In this document: positions 16,264 through 24,444 of the stretch, piece by piece | Layout: each line of letters starts with the position of its first letter | Numbering within the stretch: position 1 is the stretch's first letter | DNA from: Ralstonia sp. ASV6 | Lineage (GTDB): Bacteria > Pseudomonadota > Gammaproteobacteria > Burkholderiales > Burkholderiaceae | Assembly (NCBI RefSeq): GCF_016429285.1 | Contig: NZ_JAELUI010000048.1 | Coordinates: 1-37,370, forward strand | DNA length: 37,370 bases | Reading direction: 5' to 3' | Translations under genes and position numbers: made by a program | The notes under the pieces: generated by a model | Told to the model about the DNA's origin: nothing | Databases searched by the model: none | The model's input: only the letters and a program-made list of their open reading frames with translations

Positions 16264-17364
16264 ATGTCTGGCAATACCCTGGGCCTGCTGTTTTCCGTCA
16301 CCACCTTCGGCGAGTCGCATGGCCCGGCCATCGGCGCTGTCATCGACGGCTGCCCGCCGGGCATGACGCTCTCGGCTGAAGACATCCAGCCTGATCTGGA
16401 TCGCCGTAAGCCCGGCACCTCGCGCCACGTCACGCAGCGCAAGGAAGACGACGTCGTCGAGATTCTTTCCGGTGTGTATGAGGGCAAGACCACCGGCACG
16501 CCCATCTGTCTGCTGATCCGCAACACTGACCAGCGCAGCAAGGACTACAGCAACATCGCCGAGACCTTCCGTCCTGGCCACGCCGACTACACCTACTGGC
16601 ACAAGTACGGCGTTCGCGACCCGCGTGGTGGCGGACGCTCGTCGGCACGGTTGACGGCGCCCACGGTCGCTGCCGGGGCGGTCGCCAAAAAGTGGCTGCG
16701 CGAGAAGTTCGGCGTTGAGATCCATGGCTTCATGTCGCAACTGGGCGATATCCAGATTCCGTTCATGGACTGGAACGAGGTGCCGAACAACCCGTTCTTC
16801 GCGCCGAATGCCGAGATCGTGCCCGAGCTCGAAACCTATATGGATGCACTGCGCAAGGACGGTGACTCCGTCGGTGCGCGCATTGAAGTGGTGGCGACCG
16901 GCGTGCCGGTCGGCTGGGGCGAGCCGCTGTTCGATCGCCTGGACGCTGACATCGCTCACGCCATGATGGGCCTGAATGCGGTGAAGGGCGTGGAGATCGG
17001 TGCCGGTTTTCATGCCGTGGCGCAGCGCGGCTCCGAGCACGGCGATGAGCTGACGCCGGGAGGTTTTGTCGGCAACAACGCGGGCGGCATCCTGGGCGGC
17101 ATTTCGACTGGGCAGGACATCTCGGTGTCGCTGGCGATCAAGCCGACGTCGAGCATCCGCACGCCGCGCCGCTCGATCGACAAGGGGGGCGATCCGGCGA
17201 TGGTGGAAACGTTCGGTCGCCATGATCCGTGCGTCGGCATTCGTGCCACGCCGATCGCCGAGGCGCTGCTGGCGCTGGTGCTGATCGACCACGCGCTGCG
17301 CCATCGCGCGCAATGCGGCGATGTGTCGGTGGAGACGCCGGCCATTCCGGCGAAAGCGTCGTAA
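16264..17364 (+). CDS. aroC: Chorismate synthase
   Basis: 366 residues, the normal length. Signatures [18 protein letters not shown] at the start, [44 protein letters not shown], and GGISTGQDI with [16 protein letters not shown] near the end are all in place. It converts 5-enolpyruvylshikimate 3-phosphate to chorismate with reduced FMN, the last common step of aromatic amino acid synthesis. A bidirectional terminator follows, separating it from the convergent ETF-QO gene. Confidence 0.97.
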   Translation: MSGNTLGLLFSVTTFGESHGPAIGAVIDGCPPGMTLSAEDIQPDLDRRKPGTSRHVTQRKEDDVVEILSGVYEGKTTGTPICLLIRNTDQRSKDYSNIAETFRPGHADYTYWHKYGVRDPRGGGRSSARLTAPTVAAGAVAKKWLREKFGVEIHGFMSQLGDIQIPFMDWNEVPNNPFFAPNAEIVPELETYMDALRKDGDSVGARIEVVATGVPVGWGEPLFDRLDADIAHAMMGLNAVKGVEIGAGFHAVAQRGSEHGDELTPGGFVGNNAGGILGGISTGQDISVSLAIKPTSSIRTPRRSIDKGGDPAMVETFGRHDPCVGIRATPIAEALLALVLIDHALRHRAQCGDVSVETPAIPAKAS

Positions 17365-17379
17365 GACGATTCGCCCAGG

Positions 17380-17417
17380 CAACAAAAAAGCGCGTCATCG
17401 AACGCGCTTTTTTGTTG
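17380..17417. terminator. Bidirectional terminator between aroC and the ETF-QO gene
   Basis: A perfect 15-bp stem: CAACAAAAAAGCGCG (17380-17394), 8-base loop, and its reverse complement at 17403-17417. A tract on one side and T tract on the other serve both convergent genes. Confidence 0.9.
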
Positions 17418-17429
17418 GTCATTCGGCGC

Positions 17430-19115
17430 TTACATGCCGACGTAGTTCGGACCACCGCCACCCTCTGGCGTGACCCACACGATATTCTGCGTCGGGTCCT
17501 TGATGTCGCAGGTCTTGCAGTGCACGCAGTTCTGCGCGTTGATCTGCAGGCGCTCGGTACCTTCGTCGTTCTTCACGAACTCGTACACACCGGCCGGGCA
17601 ATAGCGTTGCTCGGGGCCAGCAAACTGCGCCAGGTTGATGCGCGTCGGAACGGTTGGGTCCTTCAGCGTCAGGTGAGCGGGCTGGTTCTCTTCGTGGTTG
17701 GTGTTCGAGATGAACACCGACGAGAGACGGTCGAACGTCAGCTTGCCGTCCGGCTTCGGATACTCGATCTTCACGCACTCGGCGGCAGGCTTGAGCGATT
17801 GGTTGTCCGACTTCGTGCCGTGCAGCGTCCAGGGCGGGTTGCTGACGCCAATCTTGGGCAGCAGCCACTGCTCGATGCCGGTCATGATCTTGCCCAGCGT
17901 CGGACTCTTCTTGAACCACAGCTTGAAGTTGCGCGACTGGTCCAGCTCTTCCTTCAACCAGCTCTGCTCGAAGGCGGCCGGGTAGGCGGACAGCTCATCT
18001 GCGGAGCGGCCAGCCGTCACGGCGTCGAACACGGCTTCGCCGCACATCATGCCGCTCTTGATGGCAGCGTGGCTGCCCTTGATGCGTGCGGCGTTCAGGT
18101 AGCCGGCGTCGCAGCCAACCAGCGCGCCACCCGGGAACACGGTCTTGGGCAGCGCCTGCGGCGTGCCGTTGTTGATGGCGCGGGCGCCGTAGCCGATGCG
18201 CTTGCCGCCTTCGATATGCGCGCGGATGGCCGGATGGGCCTTCCAGCGTTGCATTTCTTCGAACGGGCTCATCCACGGGTTCTTGTAGTCCAGGCCGATG
18301 ACGAAGCCGAGCGTGACCTTGTTGTCTTCCAGGTGATACAGGAAGCCGCCGCCGAAGGTGTCGTCTTCCATCGGCCAGCCTGCGGTGTGCACCACCAGAC
18401 CGGGCTTGGCCTTGGCAGGGTCGATCTCCCACAGTTCCTTGATGCCGATGGCGAAGGTCTGCGGGTCCTTGCCGGCGTTCAGCTTGTACTTGTCGAGCAA
18501 TTGGCGGCCCAGGTGACCGCGCGCGCCTTCAGCGAAGATCGTGTACTTGCCGAGCAGCTCCATGCCGAGCTGGAAGTTCTCAGTCGGCTCTCCATCCTTG
18601 CCGATGCCCATGTTGCCCGTGGCGACACCGCGCACGGCACCCTTGTCGTCGTACAGCACTTCCGCTGCCGCAAAACCTGGGAAGATCTCCACGCCCAGCG
18701 CTTCGGCCTGCGTGGCCATCCACTTGACCACGTTCGACAGCGAGATGACGTAGCAGCCGTGGTTGTGGAAGTTGCGCGGCACGAGCCAGTCAGGCGTGCG
18801 CTTGGTGCCAGTTTCGCTTAGGAAGAGGACGTCGTCGCCAGTCACGGGCTGGCTGAGCGGTGCGCCGTCAGCCTTCCAGTTCGGCAGCAGTTCTGTGATT
18901 GCCCGCGGGTCCATGACCGCGCCCGAGAGAATGTGCGCGCCGGGCTCCGAGCCCTTTTCCAGCACAACGACCGACACATCCTTGCCGGTTTCGGCGGCAC
19001 GTTGCTTGATCCGGATCGCGGTCGCCAGGCCGGCAGGGCCACCGCCGACGATCACGACGTCGTACTCCATGGACTCTCGGGGACCGTACTGTTCGAGGAG
19101 CTGCTGCTGGTTCAT
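17430..19115 (-). CDS. etfD: Electron transfer flavoprotein-ubiquinone oxidoreductase
   Basis: 561 residues from MNQQQLLEQYGPRESMEYDV; the frame runs upstream to 19211 but without family character, and GAAGAGA precedes the chosen ATG. The N-terminal FAD motif is VVIVGGGPAGLATAIRIKQ, the middle has GARGHLGRQLLDKY and GKRIGYGARAINNG, and the C-terminal ferredoxin domain has cysteines in RYCPAGVYEF and NCVHCKTCDI for one 4Fe-4S cluster. It moves electrons from ETF, reduced by acyl-CoA dehydrogenases, to ubiquinone at the inner membrane. Divergent from the SDR gene at 19338, with a 12-bp palindrome between them. Confidence 0.95.
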   Translation of the reverse strand: MNQQQLLEQYGPRESMEYDVVIVGGGPAGLATAIRIKQRAAETGKDVSVVVLEKGSEPGAHILSGAVMDPRAITELLPNWKADGAPLSQPVTGDDVLFLSETGTKRTPDWLVPRNFHNHGCYVISLSNVVKWMATQAEALGVEIFPGFAAAEVLYDDKGAVRGVATGNMGIGKDGEPTENFQLGMELLGKYTIFAEGARGHLGRQLLDKYKLNAGKDPQTFAIGIKELWEIDPAKAKPGLVVHTAGWPMEDDTFGGGFLYHLEDNKVTLGFVIGLDYKNPWMSPFEEMQRWKAHPAIRAHIEGGKRIGYGARAINNGTPQALPKTVFPGGALVGCDAGYLNAARIKGSHAAIKSGMMCGEAVFDAVTAGRSADELSAYPAAFEQSWLKEELDQSRNFKLWFKKSPTLGKIMTGIEQWLLPKIGVSNPPWTLHGTKSDNQSLKPAAECVKIEYPKPDGKLTFDRLSSVFISNTNHEENQPAHLTLKDPTVPTRINLAQFAGPEQRYCPAGVYEFVKNDEGTERLQINAQNCVHCKTCDIKDPTQNIVWVTPEGGGGPNYVGM

Positions 19116-19222
19116 AGATGTCTCTTCGCTTGTAGGGCGTTTGCTTATTGGTATGGCGGATTGCTGCATTAGAATTTCCCGCATTGTCGGGGACGCGCCC
19201 GTATGCGGCAAGCGAAATTTCT

Positions 19223-19234
19223 GAACGATCGTTC
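19223..19234. promoter_or_regulatory. 12-bp palindrome, candidate operator between ETF-QO and SDR genes
   Basis: GAACGATCGTTC is a perfect palindrome, 108 bases before the ETF-QO start and 104 before the SDR start. The form suits a dimeric repressor of the TetR kind that controls fatty-acid genes; no such regulator is coded in the window. Confidence 0.45.
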
Positions 19235-19337
19235 GATTTTTTGCTAAGCTGCGCCGACTTCATATGCTGGAGCCGCTTGTAACCGGCTCCGCGCATGCCA
19301 AATTCAACGCCAAATCAACACGCGGGGATCACGCATC

Positions 19338-20123
19338 ATGGGTCTGTCGATCAATCTGGAAGGCAAGGTTGCGCTGATTACAGGCGCATCCAGTGGCCTG
19401 GGCGCGCGCTTCGCGCACACGCTGGCAGCGGCCGGCGCCAAGGTGGTGCTGGCCTCGCGCCGCGTCGAGCGCCTGAAGGAGTTGCGCGCCGACATCGAAT
19501 CGAAGGGGGGCAGCGCCCACGTCGTGCGTCTGGACGTCACGGACCCAGACAGTATCCGTGCCGCCATCGCCCACGCTGAGACCGAAGCCGGCACCATCGA
19601 TATTCTTGTCAACAATTCAGGCGTTTCGACCACGCAGCGCATGGTGGATGTGACGCCGGACGATTTCGATTTCGTCTTCGACACCAACACGCGCGGCGCC
19701 TTCTTCGTGGCACAGGAAACCGCCAAGCGCATGATCGCGCGGGCCAAGGGGGCCGAGAAGAACGGCTCGCCGCTGCCGCAGTCGCGCATCATCAACATTG
19801 CGTCGGTGGCGGGGCTGAAGGTGCTGTCGCAGATCGGCGTCTACTGCATGAGCAAGGCTGCCGTGGTGCATATGACCAAAGCCATGGCGCTGGAGTGGGG
19901 GCGCCTGGGTATCAACACGAACGCCATTTGCCCAGGCTATATCGACACCGAGATCAATCACCACCACTGGGAAACCGAGGCCGGCCAGAAGCTCGTGCAG
20001 ATGCTGCCGCGCAAGCGCGTGGGCAAGCCGGAAGACCTGGACGGGCTGGTCCTGTTGCTCGCGTCGGATCAATCGGACTTCATCAACGGCGCTGTCATCA
20101 ACGCTGACGACGGGATGGTGTAA
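19338..20123 (+). CDS. Short-chain dehydrogenase/reductase
   Basis: 261 residues with the classical SDR set: TGASSGLGARFA (NAD(P) loop near residue 15), LDVTD, NNSGV, catalytic Ser in INIASVAG, YCMSK for Tyr/Lys, and PGYIDTEIN. Arg pairs in ASRRVERL after the second strand suggest NADP(H). SDRs of this kind are often annotated as 3-ketoacyl-CoA/ACP reductases or 3-hydroxyacyl-CoA dehydrogenases; exact substrate is not shown. Divergent from ETF-QO, which hints at fatty-acid or acyl-CoA metabolism. It ends 11 bases before the convergent PAS-LuxR gene. Confidence 0.85.
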   Translation: MGLSINLEGKVALITGASSGLGARFAHTLAAAGAKVVLASRRVERLKELRADIESKGGSAHVVRLDVTDPDSIRAAIAHAETEAGTIDILVNNSGVSTTQRMVDVTPDDFDFVFDTNTRGAFFVAQETAKRMIARAKGAEKNGSPLPQSRIINIASVAGLKVLSQIGVYCMSKAAVVHMTKAMALEWGRLGINTNAICPGYIDTEINHHHWETEAGQKLVQMLPRKRVGKPEDLDGLVLLLASDQSDFINGAVINADDGMV

Positions 20124-20134
20124 CCCGCTGGGGC

Positions 20135-20680
20135 TCAGTGCCCCATCAGCCTTTGCACCAACTCCAGCGAGGTGTTGGCTGCGTACTTCTTCATCAGCCG
20201 TGCACGGTAAATTTCCACTGTGCGCGGGCTGATCTCCAGTTGCTTGCCGATCTGCTTGCTGGTCTTGCCTTCAACCAGCTGTGCGGCGATGTCGCGCTCG
20301 CGCGGCGTGAGTGCCGCCGTGACCGGCCGGTGCGCCGACAGATCCTCGAACGTCCAGATGCCTTCGCCCAGCGGCTTGGTGCGATCGAGCGCACGGCCCG
20401 TGACGTGGCACCAGAACAGCTCGCCGTTGGCACGTTTCATGATGCGCTCGTCCGAGTAGCTGCCGCGCGCGTTCATGACGGGAATGATGCGTGCGCCGGT
20501 GCGTTCATACTCATCGTGTGTCGGATAGAGCAACTCAAACGATTGCCCGATCATCGTGGCGCGCGCGTGGCCGAAGATGCGCGCGGCTTCGTCGTTGACG
20601 TCGAGCATCACGCGCTCGCGTGACATCACCATGCCGACCGGGGCGAGCTGGAACGCGGTCTGATAATCGAGTGCGGGCAT
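20135..20680 (-). CDS. PAS-LuxR type transcriptional regulator
   Basis: 181 residues. An N-terminal PAS domain (about 8-112; FQLAPVGMVMSRERVMLDVNDEAARIFGH, ELLYPTHDEYERTG, GELFWCHVTGRAL) is joined to a LuxR/FixJ helix-turn-helix (about 120-180; LTPRERDIAAQLVEGKTSKQIGKQLEISPRTVEIYRARLMKKY). There is no phospho-acceptor receiver domain, so the signal is probably sensed directly by the PAS fold. It is divergent from scoA-scoB-bdhA, which it likely controls; a 20-bp dyad lies between them. Confidence 0.88.
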   Translation of the reverse strand: MPALDYQTAFQLAPVGMVMSRERVMLDVNDEAARIFGHARATMIGQSFELLYPTHDEYERTGARIIPVMNARGSYSDERIMKRANGELFWCHVTGRALDRTKPLGEGIWTFEDLSAHRPVTAALTPRERDIAAQLVEGKTSKQIGKQLEISPRTVEIYRARLMKKYAANTSLELVQRLMGH

Positions 20681-20755
20681 GGCGGTGGGGATCAGGTTAG
20701 GGCCTTATGTAGTCGTACGTATTGCTGCGTTGCGTGACGCTTGCGTATTCTCGCC

Positions 20756-20775
20756 AAATTGTACCGTTACAATTT
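20756..20775. promoter_or_regulatory. Perfect dyad between the PAS-LuxR gene and scoA
   Basis: AAATTGTA (20756-20763), CCGT, TACAATTT (20768-20775). It is 75 bases upstream of the regulator start and 84 upstream of scoA. TATGTA and TACGTA half-sites also occur at 20706-20721. Candidate binding site of the adjacent regulator. Confidence 0.5.
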
Positions 20776-20859
20776 TCCGGCGCTGCATCGCACAAACCCC
20801 AACTGTGCGATCGGTCAAAACCCTGCCGGATTCGTTGGACCACCAAGGAAGGAGCACGC

Positions 20860-21561
20860 ATGAACAAAATCTTCGCCAGCGCCAGCGAGGCGCTCGCGGG
20901 CGTCGTCAAAGACGGCCAGACCATCGCCGTGGGCGGCTTCGGCCTGTGCGGCATTCCGGAAGCGCTGATTGCTGCGCTGCGCGATTCGGGCGTCAAGAAC
21001 CTCACCTGCATTTCCAATAACGCTGGGGTCGATGGTTTTGGCCTGGGCCTGCTGCTGGAAACCCGCCAGATCAAGAAGATGATTTCGTCCTACGTGGGCG
21101 AGAACAAGGAGTTCGAGCGCCAGTACCTGGCCGGCGAACTTGAGCTGGAGTTCACCCCGCAGGGCACGCTTGCAGAGAAGCTGCGCGCCGGCGGTGCCGG
21201 CATCCCGGCGTTCTTCACCAAGACCGGCGTCGGCACCATGGTGGCCGAGGGCAAGGAGCTGCGTGAGTTCGACGGCGAAACGTACGTCATGGAACGCTCG
21301 CTGGTGCCCGATGTGTCGCTGGTCAAGGCACAGGTGGCGGACAAGTCCGGCAACCTGCGTTTCAACCTGACTGCGCGCAACTTCAACCCCGCTGCGGCAA
21401 CCGCTGGCAAGATCTGCATCGTCGAGGTCGAAGAGATCGTTGAAGTGGGCGAGCTTGCACCGGACGATATCCATCTGCCCGGCATCTACGTGCAGCGCAT
21501 CGTGCTCAATGCCACGCCCGAGAAGCGCATTGAAAAGCGCACCATCCGAGCAGCCAACTAA
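20860..21561 (+). CDS. scoA: 3-oxoacid CoA-transferase subunit A
   Basis: 233 residues starting [15 protein letters not shown] after AAGGAAGGAG. The family I CoA-transferase alpha pattern is clear: [65 protein letters not shown]. With ScoB it moves CoA from succinyl-CoA to acetoacetate, so that ketone bodies enter central metabolism. First gene of the scoA-scoB-bdhA operon; 10 bases separate it from scoB. Confidence 0.93.
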   Translation: MNKIFASASEALAGVVKDGQTIAVGGFGLCGIPEALIAALRDSGVKNLTCISNNAGVDGFGLGLLLETRQIKKMISSYVGENKEFERQYLAGELELEFTPQGTLAEKLRAGGAGIPAFFTKTGVGTMVAEGKELREFDGETYVMERSLVPDVSLVKAQVADKSGNLRFNLTARNFNPAAATAGKICIVEVEEIVEVGELAPDDIHLPGIYVQRIVLNATPEKRIEKRTIRAAN

Positions 21562-21571
21562 GGAGACCGAC

Positions 21572-22207
21572 ATGGCCTGGACTCAAGACCAAATGGCGGC
21601 GCGTGCTGCCCAGGAATTGCAAGACGGTTTCTACGTCAACCTCGGTATCGGCATTCCGACGCTGGTTGCCAACCACACCGGCGACAAGGAAGTCTGGCTG
21701 CAGAGCGAAAACGGCATGCTCGGCATCGGCCCGTTCCCCACGGAAGACGAAGTGGATGCCGACCTCATCAACGCCGGCAAGCAAACCGTGACCACGTTGC
21801 CGGGCAGCGCCATCTTCGGCAGCGACCAGAGCTTCGCGATGATCCGCGGCGGCAAGATCAACCTGTCGATTCTCGGCGCGATGCAGGTGAGCGAGACGGG
21901 GGACCTGGCCAACTGGATGATCCCCGGCAAGATGGTCAAGGGCATGGGCGGCGCGATGGATCTGGTGGCAGGCGTCAAGCGCGTGATCGTGCTGATGGAA
22001 CACACCGCCAAGAAGAAGGACGGCACTGAAGATCTGAAACTCTTGCCCAAGTGCACGCTGCCGCTGACGGGCGTGGGCGTGGTTGATCGCATCATTACCG
22101 ACCTGGGCGTGATGGATGTGACCGAGCAGGGCCTGAAACTGGTTGAAACCGCGCCGGGCGTCTCGCGCGAAGAGATCCAGTCCAAGACTGGCGTCACCCT
22201 GATCTAA
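21572..22207 (+). CDS. scoB: 3-oxoacid CoA-transferase subunit B
   Basis: 211 residues starting [16 protein letters not shown], with AAGGAGA seven bases upstream. The beta-subunit motif [14 protein letters not shown] and the catalytic glutamate in [12 protein letters not shown] are present, with [40 protein letters not shown]. It holds the glutamate that forms the CoA thioester and works only with ScoA. Confidence 0.94.
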   Translation: MAWTQDQMAARAAQELQDGFYVNLGIGIPTLVANHTGDKEVWLQSENGMLGIGPFPTEDEVDADLINAGKQTVTTLPGSAIFGSDQSFAMIRGGKINLSILGAMQVSETGDLANWMIPGKMVKGMGGAMDLVAGVKRVIVLMEHTAKKKDGTEDLKLLPKCTLPLTGVGVVDRIITDLGVMDVTEQGLKLVETAPGVSREEIQSKTGVTLI

Positions 22208-22220
22208 CCCGGAGACCATG

Positions 22221-23000
22221 ATGCTGCAAGGAAAAACCGCCCTCGTTACGGGCTCGACCAGCGGGATCGGTCTGGGCATTGCCTGCTCGCTGGCTGCGCA
22301 GGGTGCAAACATCATCATGAATGGCTTTGGTGATGTGGAAGCGCCCAAGGCCCAGATCGCGGCAGCGGGCAAGAACGCCATCCGCATCGGTTACCACGGC
22401 GCTGACATGAGCAAGGCGGCCGAGATCGAGGATATGTTCGCCTATGCCGAGGCGGAGTTCGGCGGTGTGGATATCCTCGTCAACAACGCCGGCATCCAGT
22501 ACGTGGCCAACGTGGAAGATTTCCCGACCGAACGCTGGGACGCCATCATCGCCATCAACCTGACCTCGGCGTTCCATACCACGCGACTGGCCGTGCCTGG
22601 CATGAAGCGCAAGAACTGGGGCCGCATCATCAACATCGCTTCAGCGCATGGTCTGGTGGCGTCGGCGCAGAAGTCGGCGTATGTGGCGGCCAAGCATGGC
22701 ATCGTCGGCTTTACCAAGTCGGTGGCGCTGGAGACGGCGCAGACGGGCGTGACGTCCAACGCGATCTGCCCGGGCTGGGTGCTGACGCCGCTGGTGCAGA
22801 AGCAGATCGATGCGCGCGCCGAGAAGGATGGCTTGTCTGCGCTGGAAGCCAAGAAGGATCTGCTGATGGAAAAGCAGCCTTCCGGTGAATTTGTCACGCC
22901 CGATCAGCTCGGCGCGCTGGCGGTGTTCCTGTGCAGCGACGCAGCTTCGCAAGTGCGTGGCGTGGCGTGGAACATGGATGGTGGCTGGGTGGCGCAGTAA
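22221..23000 (+). CDS. bdhA: 3-hydroxybutyrate dehydrogenase (SDR family)
   Basis: 259 residues from the second ATG of an ATGATG pair, which has the better spacing (six bases) to GGAG; the first ATG (22218) is also possible. SDR motifs: TGSTSGIGLGIA, NNAGI, INIASAHG with catalytic Ser, YVAAK, PGWVLTPLVQKQI. The LVQKQI and downstream lid (LLMEKQPSGEFVTPDQLG) are typical of NAD-dependent D-3-hydroxybutyrate dehydrogenase, which makes acetoacetate from the PHB monomer. Together with ScoAB it channels 3-hydroxybutyrate to acetoacetyl-CoA. A terminator follows. Confidence 0.92.
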   Translation: MLQGKTALVTGSTSGIGLGIACSLAAQGANIIMNGFGDVEAPKAQIAAAGKNAIRIGYHGADMSKAAEIEDMFAYAEAEFGGVDILVNNAGIQYVANVEDFPTERWDAIIAINLTSAFHTTRLAVPGMKRKNWGRIINIASAHGLVASAQKSAYVAAKHGIVGFTKSVALETAQTGVTSNAICPGWVLTPLVQKQIDARAEKDGLSALEAKKDLLMEKQPSGEFVTPDQLGALAVFLCSDAASQVRGVAWNMDGGWVAQ

Positions 23001-23021
23001 CGCGCGGACACATCAGAGGAA

Positions 23022-23047
23022 AAAGCCCCGCAGTTGCGGGGCTTTCT
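23022..23047 (+). terminator. Rho-independent terminator of scoA-scoB-bdhA
   Basis: AAAGCCCCGC (23022-23031), loop AGTT, GCGGGGCTTT (23036-23045), then CTTG; a strong 10-bp stem with a short T run. Confidence 0.8.
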
Positions 23048-23150
23048 TGTTTCTGGCGACTTGCTGTCGCCTGCTGCATCGCCGCATCCTGCCTGGGCCA
23101 GCGTACAATCAGGCTTCGCTTTCTCCCGCTGTTTACGTGTAGGAGTCTTC

Positions 23151-24020
23151 ATGCCTGTTTCGCCGCGTCTCGCTTTCGTGCAGTGCCTGAGTCCATCCGG
23201 CCTGCATCGGATGGCCTATCACGAGTGGGGCGATCCGCAGAACGCACGCGTGTTGGTGTGCGTGCACGGCCTCTCGCGCACAGGACGCGACTTCGACGTG
23301 CTGGCGCAGGCGCTGTGCAATGATTACCGCGTGATCTGCCCCGATGTGGTCGGGCGTGGCCGCTCAGACTGGCTGCTCGATCCAAAGGGTTACGTGATTC
23401 CGCAGTACGTGGCCGACATGGTTACGCTGCTGGCGCGCTTGAACGTGGAGTCGGTCGACTGGTTTGGCACGTCGATGGGCGGGCTGATCGGCATGAGCCT
23501 GGCGGGTCTGCCGAAGTCGCCGATCCGCAAGCTGCTGCTCAACGATGTGGGCCCGCGCGTGACCGAGTCATCCTTGACGCGTATCGGCGCGTACCTGGGC
23601 CTGAACGTCCGGTTCAAGACTTTCGACGAAGGGCTTGCCTATCTCAAGACGATCAGCGCATCGTTCGGGCCGCATACGCCGGAGCAATGGCGCGAGCTGA
23701 ACACCGCCATTCTCAAGCCACAGGGCGGTGAGTGGATTCTGCACTATGATCCGCGGCTGGCCGAACCGTTCAAGAGCGCCACGCCTGAGTTGATTGCTGC
23801 CGGCGAAGCCACGCTGTGGAAGCTCTTCGAGGCAATTCCCGGCGAGGTGCTCATCGTGCGCGGCGCACAATCCGATCTGCTCACGCGCGAGACTGTTGAA
23901 GCCATGATGCAGCACGGCCAGCACGTGAATACGGTGGAGATTCCCGACGTAGGCCACGCGCCGACCTTCGTCCAGCCGGACCAGGTGGCGATCGCCCGCA
24001 AGTTCTTCCTCGGTCAATGA
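23151..24020 (+). CDS. Alpha/beta hydrolase
   Basis: 289 residues starting MPVSPRLAFVQC, after TAGGAG five bases upstream; a longer frame from 23034 overlaps the terminator and is rejected. VCVHGLSRTGRDFD carries the oxyanion hole, PDVVGRGRSDWL the typical second loop, GTSMGGLIGMS the nucleophile Ser, and DVGHAPTFVQPDQ the catalytic His. Substrate unknown. It may share a transcript with the RidA gene 28 bases downstream. Confidence 0.85.
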   Translation: MPVSPRLAFVQCLSPSGLHRMAYHEWGDPQNARVLVCVHGLSRTGRDFDVLAQALCNDYRVICPDVVGRGRSDWLLDPKGYVIPQYVADMVTLLARLNVESVDWFGTSMGGLIGMSLAGLPKSPIRKLLLNDVGPRVTESSLTRIGAYLGLNVRFKTFDEGLAYLKTISASFGPHTPEQWRELNTAILKPQGGEWILHYDPRLAEPFKSATPELIAAGEATLWKLFEAIPGEVLIVRGAQSDLLTRETVEAMMQHGQHVNTVEIPDVGHAPTFVQPDQVAIARKFFLGQ

Positions 24021-24048
24021 CCGTTTCTGACCTCATTTGATTTGCAAC

Positions 24049-24417
24049 ATGAGCACTGAACTGAAGCGTTACAACGTTGAACATCGCTATTCCGATGCAG
24101 CCGTCTATAACGGCGTCGTCTACGTGGCCGGTCAGGTGCCTGAGATGACGCTGGATGCCGGCATCGCCGAGCAGACGGCAGAGGTGCTCGCCATCATCGA
24201 CCGCGTGCTGGCCGCCAACGGCAGCGACAAGACGCGCATCCTGATGTGTCAGATCTTCCTGAAAGACATCACTGAAATTGGCGAGATGAACAAGGTATGG
24301 GATCAGTGGGTCGCCGCTGAATCCAAGAACTCGCCGCCGCGCGCCACGGTAGAGGCCGCGTTGGCCAACCCGAAGTACCGTATCGAAATCGTCGTGACGG
24401 CAGCGCTGAAGGGCTGA
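24049..24417 (+). CDS. RidA/YjgF-family protein
   Basis: 122 residues from MSTELKRYNVEHRYSDAAVYNG; an in-frame TTG at 24037 is less likely. The trimeric RidA fold is indicated by VYVAGQVPE, AEVLAIIDRVLAANGSDKTRIL, PPRATVEAAL (Arg for imine/carboxylate binding) and RIEIVVTAALKG. RidA proteins hydrolyse reactive 2-aminoacrylate-like imines; this one has ATVEAAL where canonical RidA has S-C-V-E, so it may belong to another Rid subgroup. Between a hydrolase gene and relA. Confidence 0.85.
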   Translation: MSTELKRYNVEHRYSDAAVYNGVVYVAGQVPEMTLDAGIAEQTAEVLAIIDRVLAANGSDKTRILMCQIFLKDITEIGEMNKVWDQWVAAESKNSPPRATVEAALANPKYRIEIVVTAALKG

Positions 24418-24444
24418 ACCCGTCGCGTCACTGCAGGACGCATC

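Noticed and set aside
17229-18821. 530-residue plus-strand open frame over aroC end and ETF-QO
   Set aside because: Crosses a bidirectional terminator and lies antisense to ETF-QO; composition is that of a shadow frame.
19338-20123. Assignment of the SDR as PhaB acetoacetyl-CoA reductase
   Set aside because: Generic SDR motifs only; no phaC/phaA neighbours, so a specific symbol is not supported.
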